Source of the DNA: Anisakis pegreffii
Lineage: Eukaryota > Nematoda > Chromadorea > Rhabditida > Anisakidae
Reading direction: 5' to 3'
DNA: 64,000 nucleotides
Assembly: GCA_035041965.1 (NCBI GenBank)
Contig: JAPYMA010002647.1
Span: 62,001-126,000, forward strand
Below the pieces are notes generated by a model. That model was given only the letters and a program-made list of their open reading frames with translations, did not search any database and was not told where the DNA came from. This document shows, one piece after another, positions 53,801 to 64,000 of the stretch. Position 1 is the stretch's first letter, and each line of letters starts with the position of its first letter. The position numbers were made by a program, and so were the translations under genes.

Positions 53801-56800
53801 GAGTGTTCCGAGTGCAGGTGTCCCGATGGATACGGGGGAACCTTTTGTGAAAAGGTGGCAGAAAGCAGTTAGTTGATTTATTCAAGCATAACTTTCTAAT
53901 AAGCTCGGCACGGTGACGCTATCCTCGTGAGTTGTGAAGAGAGGAAAAGATCACTGCGGTTGTCCTTGTGGATCATCTCCTCGCTTGGACTAACCAATAC
54001 GAAATGAATTGATGTAAACCAAAAACAACTCAATTTGCAGCTATTCCGGATTGCGGTGGTGAACTGAATGCGACATCCGCTTATCAAACACTGCAAATGG
54101 AGGGTGATTTTCAAGCACCGAGTGGTTCAAGTTGTGCGTGGAGAATTACGGTATCACTTGAAGGATATCGTTCATTTTATCGTACTCTTCTAGGCAGAAG
54201 CATGTGATTGATCAAGTTATTGCTGAAGAGCATTATCAGCGTTTTTAACAAGTTTGATGTCGATTTGCAGGCAACAGATCAAATTGAAATCCAATTCGAC
54301 CAACTTCGATTTCCGTGCACACGAACCTGCCTCAATTATGTTGAATTGAAATACAAGCAAAATAAAGCATCAACCGGTATAAACAATATCCTTTAATATT
54401 TCGTTTGGTTTCCATTTTTGTGGACATTTTATCAATTTATTCATCAACCCATAAGCCATTTATCTTACTTTACTAGTTATCTTACGTAAGCTGTTAACTC
54501 TAGCTATTAGCTAGTTATCTTACGTTTCGCATCTAATAGTAAGCCTCTTCAAGATCACTCCAGTTATCACTATTATCACAGTTAATTGATCTTCTCATCA
54601 TGACCGACTATTTTACATATTTTGTCTCGCCATCTCATTTTTGAACATGTCAACGTTTAAATTATATCAAATCTGATAATGTTGGGTATGGGAATATAAG
54701 TTCTTACAATCAGGTGCTCGCTTTTGCTGCGCTGTTCCATCGGACGTTATCATCAGTGATGCGAATGAGGTTGTCGTGTTGTTCGTTATGACTGCCAGTC
54801 TGTCCTTTTCCTCGAATGGATTCGAGCTCCGCTATCGAACATGTTAATTTTTTTCGAATTTTTCATTCAAATATGCTCAGTTATTTCAATCGACCATTTC
54901 TAAATGACTTATCGAAACAATAGGAAAGTTATCAAGTAAGCCCAAATTTCTAATGGAACGAGATTCAAGTGTAGTTCACAGTAACGTATTGCTTAGAATT
55001 TTTGGATGAAAAATCAGCCAGATTGAATTAATTCAGTTCAATCTGTTTCAGCGATGGTGAGTAATAAAGTTTGCAGATAATTTTCCACATTAGGCATTGA
55101 TCCATGAATTACAACCCCAGAAAATAGCACTGATCTTTCTCTTGCTTATACTGAATTGACAGTTATCACTGATGTCACCTCTGGAGCTCTAGTTACATCA
55201 GGAAAGCTGTCTACCACCATAATTCCTCAAATGTTGATTTTACAGTTGATAATACTTCGAATATCACCGACAATTCTACCGAATCGTCCACTGCAACCTT
55301 GACCACTGATTCATTCACTGAAACGATCACTCCAAATCCTGAGGTAACGAATATACCGGAAGTGACCAATGAAACGACCGAGCAACCACCTGTCACACCA
55401 ACACCAACAAGCACAACCACCACTACTATCACTTCAGTCCCATTGAGTACCCATCCAACAACTACTTCATCAGCTACAATGCCCACAGTGTGTTTCAAAA
55501 TGATGTCTTATCCTGATTTCGATGATCCGACTGTTTTTAGGAATTTTAGTTTACATATTCATGTGCAGTGAGAATCATGAAGAGAAGTACCCAACCAAGA
55601 GATTCAATTGCCTTAATCTCATTTGATATCTATTGATCAGCGCTTATCGATCAAAACGAAATCGTTTTGCGAACAAAACTGGAATTTAGTTTTATTAGCT
55701 CTTTTCGAACAAATCACGTTTCAGACTATCGTTCAAGCAACCACACAGACTCAATCAATCACAACATCTGATGGAGCAATTCCAGTGGATGGTAAGCAAG
55801 TTTTGTATTCTCAAACTTTGCAAACGTTTCATTTCGTTGACTTCCGCTAATCGCACCGTTTTAAAAGTAGGACAAGGATCACTGCTAGTTTAAACACTCG
55901 TTTCAATACTCACGACGTTGATTTTGCTTACAATCAGGTATTTGGAGTGAATGGAGTGATTGGAGCAAATGTTCAGTGAAATGTGGCGGATGTGGAATAC
56001 GAAATCGCACTCGATCGTGCGAACCAGAAGGAGAAATTTGCTCGTGAGTTTCATTTAAAGATGATATGAAAAGCACCACTTATTTATATTAAACGATTGA
56101 ATAATCGAATGGTCGCAGCAAGTTGTGTAGTTTTGTGATTTATCCTGATTTCAATTGTACTCTCCAGTGGATATGCTCTTGTTAATAGGATGTGTATAAT
56201 TGCTTTCTTGGGCATAGGAAAAGGGCAGTAAAGCTCTAGAAAGAAGCGCAAGTTTGACTGTGGATAGTTTAATAGAGTTGCTTGCTAGAAGTAAACTGGA
56301 TGACAATTTTACGAATTCAACAAAAATCTCCGATTTTAGCACGCTTATCTTGCTGCCTTTCATTTTATCTTCTTTAATTAGTCATTGTGGCCTTAAGCTG
56401 CCACAAATGTCATCAGTAGCTTCATTAAAGTGAGGATAAAGATTACTGAGGAAAGTGGAGCACTGATTCGGAGTTCAGTCGGAGTTTTGGCTGATAACTT
56501 GCGTGAAATCGATTCACGTTTCAGAAAGATTTGCATTTTCAGTGATGAGGTATCAAAAATGGAGAAAGCGTGTGGTTTGTATCCATGTCGATCAAGAAGA
56601 CTGCCGTGCAAAGGACGACTACTTTTGCCGTGTGATTTAATGAAGAAACTGCAATTCGGTTCTGTTCCTAGCCATAATGTCTTTCTTAGAGATTCAGGTA
56701 TATGTTGAAAATTGTTGCGCATTTAGTTATTTGAACATTGAATCTACAAAACAAATTTTTTTCGTTTCGCATTTCACAACCATTCAGATCTCTTAGCAAT

Positions 56801-57512
56801 CGTGGTGCACACTCCAAACGATAGGAGTTATTGCTGAGAGTGCTGCCAGATCACTCATATAAACTATATAAGCATTCAGCATTACCGTTCATGGAATGGG
56901 ATGGTGAAAATTCTCGTCTACTGAAAGAATACAAGACAAGTACTAGTCATCGTCAGACTCGTAGCGCCCACGATGAGTCGTCACAAACAACTCTTTGTGA
57001 AAAGTGAGTGCACTTTTTTAGCAAGTGAATTAGCGATGGCAATGATTACTTCAAAATGATTATTCAGATATCAATATCGGTGCGTTCCCTTATTCGCCAG
57101 AGGCCTTAAGGCTTAGGCTTAAGGCAAAACGTTGGTTTGTTCGTTCAGGAAAAGAGTTAATTAAGATTTCGTGAAAAAGAGGAAAAGAGTTAATTAAGAT
57201 TATGTGATGTGGTGAAAATTTAATGAATCTAATTGAATGTAAACTTTGAGTTCTATGATGAAAAAGTAAAACTTAAATTTTCATGTGATCGCCGTTCTAT
57301 CTGTTGTCTACCCACGCACCCTACTAACAATCTCCTCCGTTTATACACACGAATTTTCAGTCTCCCTTCATTTCAGACGCTTCTCATTCGTATGTCCAGC
57401 TTCACCGATCACAATCAATATTGACTGGAAACGTGATAGCGAGGTTAAGGTGAATCGCGGTGAATGTTGTGAAGGATACCGTGTTAAAGATGGTTTATGC
57501 AGGAAACTGTAA
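50880..57512 (+). CDS. Secreted astacin metalloprotease, EGF-CUB-TSP1 (NAS subgroup V type)
   Basis: Zinc endopeptidase of the class used in nematode cuticle, hatching and moulting work. Exons: 50880-50930, 51107-51223, 51393-51555, 51639-51707, 52339-52406, 52513-52626, 52795-52902, 53259-53377, 53538-53641, 53748-53867, 54041-54150, 54271-54376, 54714-54842, 55246-55487, 55725-55791, 55938-56043, 56543-56697, 56880-57004, then a last exon from 57361 or 57377 to 57512. Residues 1-17 are a signal peptide, 18-114 a propeptide ending in a furin-like RMRR (111-114). The catalytic motif [11 protein letters not shown] is 200-210 and the Met-turn SVMHY 255-259. EGF is about 303-338, CUB 349-459, then a Thr/Ser/Pro-rich linker (461-562), TSP1 from W565 (WSEWSDW), and a Cys-rich end. 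All joins are in phase except the last. The exon 4-5 join leaves the strand before TCIQF about four residues short, so a boundary there may be wrong. Confidence 0.92.
57147..57205 (+). repeat. Short direct repeat in the astacin gene's last intron
   Basis: GGAAAAGAGTTAATTAAGATT occurs twice about 31 bp apart (near 57150 and 57181) in the intron before the last exon. It lies in the stretch where the exon join could not be resolved. Confidence 0.7.
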
Positions 57513-59531
57513 TTGGTTGAATGTTTATGTAATATATTGCAACAATACCTCATGATGATCAGATCAAATTGATTGATCAAGTACAACGTATGAGCATGTG
57601 CGATGGATTTGTAAACAGTTACCGTCGTCACATGAAAAGATTATTTTTAAAATTTGTAAAATTCGTATCTGTAAAATTTGTTGCACTTCTATGCGTTATT
57701 CGTCACAAACATTTGTGTGTGTGGTGTAAAAATGTTGTTTTTAGAATAAGAAATTTCGTTTGATTTTGTTTACATTGAATTGATGTGATAAATTCGTCAT
57801 ACCATAAAATATGCTCGATAATTCGCACAGCCTCAAAACAACCTCAAACGGAAATTCCGCGTTGAATGTCGTCAACATTTTCGTACAATGAAGCAATTAT
57901 CAATCACGGTACGATCGTATTTCAGAGTGATGCATAAAAAATTACATGAGAGGTAGCGGCAACAGTCGTTATGCGTGAATGCGAATATAGGATGAAAAGA
58001 AACTCAAAGTAAGCAATAATCACTCGTCGAACAGGTTGTTAAAGACGATCTTATATGGAATGCACTTTCTAGGTTTCGAAAACATGTGCGATGCAATGAA
58101 TGTCGCGCTTTTGGAATGTTGCTTTGTATGTTGATTGATCAATCAAACGGAATGAATGCATTATTAAAACTTTACACAAAACATTTTAATAATAATATCG
58201 CATAAATTCAAAAACAATTTAAATACACACAGACATAATATGAATCGCATATAGAATCAATCGCACAAATACATTTATTCATTCAACGGAGAATAGAATT
58301 ACTTATGTGATTATTCAGTTTATTTAACGTCGTTGCAGCTGAAAATGCTGAAAATCAATTTTTCGATTTTGCACTCAACATTTCTTTACTAATTGAAAAG
58401 ACATTATGCCTTCACATTTGCACTAATCAAACTCAAGAAAATATCAGAAAATATCATTTCCTACATATCCATTGAATGAGAAATTATAGCTGAAGCTTAA
58501 GATCTTGTGATGAAGCTTTCAAATGTGGTCTTTGAAGCCAACAATTTATCAGTCCTTTTTCCACTTGGCTGATCTTTAAATGATTCGTAATCCTTCAATG
58601 AAACTCTCTATCTAACATGTTGGATATTGATGATGTCGTCAAAGAGATGCATGCGTTACTATATCCTTCGGCACTGATATTTTTTGTCGTCTTTCAGCTT
58701 TCACCAGCATACGTTCAGATTCGCATCATTCCATCCACTCATCATATTCATCGGATCCTGCATCTCAGTGCAGTCCAACCTAAGCTCAGAATCTTGACTT
58801 CATTCTCTCATGGAACCCACAACAAATGCGACATATACGTCGTATTCAATATTTACGTCATCCCACTTCATACATTTTAACACATATCCATCCATCCAAC
58901 CAGCCAATAATCACTCATCCCTTACTCTACGCTGCATGCAATCCAAATTTCATCGATTTTATTCATCTTCTTTCACACATATTGTCTCCGTCTAATGCTA
59001 CTACTGCTAGTGTGCTATTAACAGACGAAATCCACTGTCGTCCTCATGTGTAAGCAAAACACAGTGGAGAGATTCTTAGCCTTTTCTGCTTGCGACTATA
59101 CAATCGCTTAGCTTCTGTTTCAACGGCAGCGTAATTGTCATCCCATGAGTATATTCTTAATTTTCGATTCCTTTCATTGTTATTTTTAGAAATTGAAAGG
59201 ATGAATGTTCATTGATTTATTTTCAAATGACGGCAATAAATTCGAGTATACTGTCGGAATCAAGTTCATGAATGCAGTGTGATTGATCGAATGGCTGTTA
59301 TTGTTCGAAACGAGGCGATCTAGTGACTCGCCGCTCACTATTGTGTTTCCTTGGATCCTCACTGATAATCCACAAGTTATCTCGGTTTATATTTTGCTGC
59401 GTTTACCCTCACAGGAAATTAATCCTTCTGATGAGGTATACGTTTCAAGTTTGTATTTTGGAGCATGCATTGCTGAGGTTCTTTTTATTGCAGCACAATG
59501 AAACAGCGAATATTCAAAATACTTAGTAGGT
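57513..59531. other. Intergenic, 3' of the astacin gene
   Basis: No gene supported. Frames up to 87 codons occur without recognised motifs. The segment includes the 3' UTR of the protease, but I see no clear AATAAA close to its stop. Confidence 0.4.
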
Positions 59532-59539
59532 GTTAAATC

Positions 59540-59674
59540 TAGTGCGATGCGGGTACGGAAAAAGTCGGGACGAAATTTTCCAACCGGGGACCCCGAAACT
59601 GTGGTCGGCTCGAAAAAAGTCGAGGATGGGGACAGAGATTCGGTGACGGGGTTCCCGATCCCCGCACCACACTA
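59540..59674. mobile_element. hAT-type MITE, GC-rich, 135 bp
   Basis: The ends are TAGTGCGATGCGGG on the left and TAGTGTGGTGCGGGG read inward from the right. The flanks are GTTAAATC (59532-59539) and ATTAAATC (59675-59682), an 8-bp duplication with one mismatch. The interior has inverted GGGGACCCCG/GGGGTTCCCG words and is far GC-richer than the surroundings. It is distinct in sequence from the 25.7/33.6-kb family. Confidence 0.8.
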
Positions 59675-59682
59675 ATTAAATC

Positions 59683-62600
59683 ACTGAGGAGATATTTAAG
59701 AGATGTTAAATAATAAAGGAAGTAAGCAGCAGCAGCAATCAGCCAATAAATGATTATTTTGAATCGATGATTCGATTGATTCAATTCAATTCGATTCGAT
59801 GTGTCGTCGAAGGAGTTCATCGAAAAACAAAAGCAAATAAACCCGTTTTGAAACATTTCTACACGTCTATATTTCACGGTTAACTAACTAACACTAACGT
59901 TGTTTGCTCATTCGTTTGAATCAAATTCACCGCATCAATTTCGTTTTATCTGATCATTATGATGATAAATTATCGATTTGTACGTGAGATTTGTGCTTGT
60001 TTTTGCAGATAATTGATCATTTTTAACCGATAAACAAGAAATTGAGTTGCTTTGTGATAAGAACTGTTACTATCTTAAAGAATATGCACTTTTGGTTTGC
60101 TTACGATTAGCAGTGGTTACGAACAATTTGATAGTAGTATCACTTTATTCTTTACAATAGCAGTTTATTGCATGTCCATTGTACATGCAGTAAACTTGAT
60201 GCTTCTAGAAACAGCTTATTTAGTCTACAAGTAATTATTCATGTCTATGCTTGGCGTTTCTTACGAATTTTAGACATTGTTCAATGGAAAATTCGTGTCT
60301 TCAGCAGTTATTTTGCTTGTCGTGTTCGATTTGGTACATGGTGATCATATAGTCAAAAATTATTCAGTTCATCGTTATGCTGTTGTCTTATCATGAAAGC
60401 ATGACATTTTTTGATTGCGTCCGAGAAAACAGTTTGTGAATCACAAGAAAAGTTGGCGTTTTCGATGAGAAACTGCCCCTTCTAGAGATACAGCCGACTT
60501 ACGAGTTGGCTATCGGATTATACTCCTTTTGAGATGGATAATGCTGTGTACCGCTCAATTACGAATGTTTGATCTGCAGCAGGTTGCTAAGAAAGTATTA
60601 ATTGAATTTGAGGAATGCCATATTCGAGCCAGTAGTAAAGGAAAATTCAATGCACCTGCATTTGCAAAGAGTTATATTCTCAGGAGAATTGTGTCGTTGT
60701 TAATTATCAACTTATTTTGATACAATCCACATTCTACAAAGAACCATCATTTATTTTCATTTCTAATTCTTTGATCAGTGACCTCATCGCCTCTGGAATT
60801 GACCTTTATATTGCGGATTCGTAATGAATGTGTACGAGTGAATAAATAAATGCGCAAGTATACCGCAAATAATGTTTCCATTGATAAATGAAAAGTTATA
60901 AACTTCACGAAACAAGCCTTCATAGAGCATTAATAGCTGACGATCGTTGTTCAGTCTCACGCAGGCAGTCACAATAAAGCTTAAAAATTTGCTTCTGAGC
61001 TGTGAGAAACGGATACATTCACAAAGGTATATCCTCATAACATCGCTAATGATTTGCTGACGGCAAATAAAATGTTATGTGAATGAGTGTTATAGGCAAT
61101 AAAGATATTCATCATAATGAATGAGCTGTGTATCAAACGGATTGATTGATCTTGCGTTATCGATTGATTGAATTGTTTCGATGGGCTGGTTTGTTTGTTT
61201 CGTTTCATTGATGGATGATCTATTACATAGGTCTGGCTTTGAATGTCATATATCCACTGCATTGATTAGTCTTTCGTATATCTCGATCTTATCTTAAATT
61301 TTATTACGCCACTTATTAAATCATTTGATTTCCTATGACAGAAATCATTCCTATATGAAATTTCCTATATGAAACGAAGCAGTGATAATGATTTTGCTAA
61401 TGTTGCTAATGCTATGATGATAGAGTGCTAGCTTGTGCAAAGCATTCGCATACGAAAGGCTTGACGAGTCGTGTTCATTTCGATCAACCCATTTCATTTC
61501 GTTCGCTGTTTTATCCATCTTAAACGCTTCTTTGTTCGTTCATTTCCTGTGATCATGCACTTCTTTTAATCATGCATTCAAATCATGTTTGTCCACATTT
61601 ATTTGTTGTTATTGTTGTTGTATGCTATCCATTCGCCCTTTATTCCTACTTACATATTCCTTTCTTATTTGTCCTTTATTTTCACTCACTTACAATTAGT
61701 TAAATTTAAACATATTCGCAATTTAGTCAGTTTTATCGTCCCTTTAAATTAGGGATTGTTGGCTTGTGTTTATATCCAACACCCAGATCGTTTACAAACG
61801 CAACATGTCTCGATTTCGTCGTTTATAAACACATTCGAAACGTCAAGATTTTTTTGTGGTCGCCGTATCGCCGCTTTAAAAACGATCATTAATTGTTGAT
61901 TAATGCAAAACAAATTCACTCTGTTTTTCACGTTTGCTTTCTGCTTGTTGCCTAAATCGACGAAAACGACGAATGAATTCGAAATAAACGAGTGAATTTA
62001 AAATCGACTTTTTTGCAATGGGAGCAAAGTATTGTGTCGTTTTTTTTTTTTAAATTTCCCGATTCGCTGCTTTCGCTTGTGCAATGAACACTGCATTTGA
62101 CTGATTGTGAGTGAGATATTTTACAATGAATAGCCGTATTTATAATTTTGTTTATTTTCTGTAAATCATTTTCACTACAGCTACCCCACAAGGTCACCAT
62201 TTGCCTCCTGATCACCATATGATTTTATTATCCGAAATATATCAGATAATACCGCTATCCGATTACACCACTGTAGATGTGTTACTCTGTTCATAAACTT
62301 TATATCTTACCACATTGACATTTGTTGTCAAGACAATACGATTACAATTTGGATGAGATTATTTTATCGAATCGAATCGAGGTAAATGCCGACATAATGA
62401 TGTCTTCATTATTATTGCTCATTAAATAAAACTTTATTACTGTTGAATGAAATGTCATTCTTTGTTCATTGGAAAGCTTTCCGTTGATTGCACTATTGAT
62501 TATGGAATAGCCATTATTTATTGTTATCGAATTTTAAGTTCATGAAAAGGTCAGCACTCATATATCAAGCATTCTTAAGTGATATCTCTAGTCAGAACTG

Positions 62601-64000
62601 ATATGTTGTCATTTCATCTAGTGGTGTGTTGTTTTTCTGATTGCCACTCATCGACATTCTTTTCCCGTTGCGCTCATTCATAAATTTTGCTAAACGCCAA
62701 ATTTCGTTGATAAACGAGCTGATAATAAACAGCAAATATAAAAGCAATGATGCACTTACGCAAGCAATATGCATTCTATCACATTCCTGTGATGCTTATT
62801 CATACAAACATGTTAAATGCATTTGAATAGTTTTGTTTGAGGAAATATTTCTGATACACTTAACATTCATTTGTATATAATGTGAATGATTATTTCTGTG
62901 ATAAGTTAACGCCATCGAATGATTCATTCGTCATCGTTTACGTACTTCGAAAACGATTTCTAATCAACGGTTCAGCTCTGAACAGAGAACAACACTACGA
63001 AATGGTGTGATTGAATAAATCGTCGTTGTGAATTGACTGAAAGCTGTGCGTATTTCAAAGAACAATCTCTATGTCATCAAGCGATTGATTGTAAGCACCA
63101 TTTTATCGGTTTGCCGTCAATTTCATTTAGCACAATCTCTCTCGCTTGCTTAATCATCGTTCATCCAAACACACTTCTGTGAATTGTTCCCGTATCTTAA
63201 CCATTCAGTCCGATAAAATGAGCTTATCCATTGACTAACGATCAGCAAAAGCTGTTGTCTTTATTAGCGGCACTCTCTCGATGTTATGCACTCAATTCGC
63301 ACGTGATCTCATCATCGATCGAACCCAAAACTCGTTGTCATTGTTTTGCTGATTACTGGTGTTGTTATGGTTTTCGGTTAGTGTGTTCGTTCTTCAATTT
63401 TCAAGAATATTCACTTTTCCAGTTGTACAATTGTAGCAATCTTTAGGTGCTTCGTGCCTACATCCCAATGTTAACCATCCGTAAAGATGAGTTTCAAAGC
63501 GGTGAAATTTTATGAATGCGTTCTTCAGAGAATGATTTTTTGTTCATCTTTCATATAAACTTCCTTCCTGAACAGTGTCGCCGCGTGATTAGTTAACCTG
63601 ACGCATTTATCCGAACTGCAAGTGTATTATACGAGGATGTTAAAAGAATCCTTCTAGAGAGAAGAATACATCGAATGTGAACATTATTGTAAGCATGATA
63701 ACATATGATATGATTGTGTTATCATATGATATGATAATATATTGTGATGTTATCATAAAGTAACATTATGACTGTAAGCATTCTTTCATGCACGTTCGCA
63801 TATTCAGGTATTGGTATTCAAAGGTATTGTTGACCCAATAAATTTGATTATTTTTATATAGTAATGCTTGAATTTTGAGCATAATGCCGTTGTCATAATA
63901 ACCTAATGACTAATTTTACTTTATTATTTCTTCAACGTCTCATTTTAACAATCATTTCATCAATCACATCTGACGCTCTGTAATTGTATGCCTTTCGAAA
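59683..64000. other. Intergenic to window end
   Basis: No gene supported. It includes GATTCGATT-type simple repeats near 59760-59800 and an AT-rich inverted-repeat patch at 63689-63775. Confidence 0.4.
63689..63775. repeat. AT-rich palindromic repeat patch
   Basis: TGATAACA and TGTTATCA form a perfect 8-bp inverted pair around TATGATATGATTG. CATATGATATGAT occurs twice, and a further GATGTTATCA follows. The patch is bracketed by TGTAAGCAT at about 63689 and 63773. Confidence 0.65.

Overview
The window reads as AT-rich, gene-sparse nuclear DNA of a nematode. The evidence is many short exons separated by short-to-medium GT-AG introns with TTTTCAG-type acceptors, 3' splice sites only 3-5 nt upstream of two start codons (the layout of spliced-leader trans-splicing), an astacin of the nematode-type EGF-CUB-TSP1 architecture, and a conserved nematode-like beta-tubulin. 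A parasitic species is plausible, but that is inference and I cannot name it.

Layout: 1-13246 shows no gene I can support. An intact tRNA-Trp(CCA) lies at 13247-13318. A complete nine-exon Cys-loop ligand-gated ion channel (429 aa) is on the minus strand at 17981-21213. From 21.2 to 34.8 kb there is repeat-rich DNA with three short hAT-type MITEs with 8-bp target duplications, a 711-bp candidate element, and a 280-bp direct duplication. An eight-exon membrane-anchored short-chain dehydrogenase (322 aa) is on the plus strand at 34855-37428, with a hairpin in intron 4. A pair of nearly identical 240-bp direct repeats follows (37.7-38.9 kb). A nine-exon beta-tubulin (457 aa) is on the plus strand at 44708-47765. 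At 49.4-50.1 kb on the minus strand is an orphan 3' piece of an NRF-6-type acyltransferase-3 gene. A long plus-strand astacin metalloprotease gene runs from 50880 to 57512. From 57.5 to 64 kb I see only one further hAT MITE and low-complexity DNA.

The genes do not form a pathway or an obvious operon: cell surface receptor, lipid/retinoid-type oxidoreductase, cytoskeleton and secreted protease are neighbours by chance as far as the sequence shows. I rebuilt exon models by hand from frame, phase and splice consensus. All joins of the channel, dehydrogenase and tubulin are in phase. The protease model is in phase except for its last join and has one doubtful spot in the catalytic domain. I found no clear new system. 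The most unusual items are the divergent pore of the ion channel, the acyltransferase remnant and the small transposon families.
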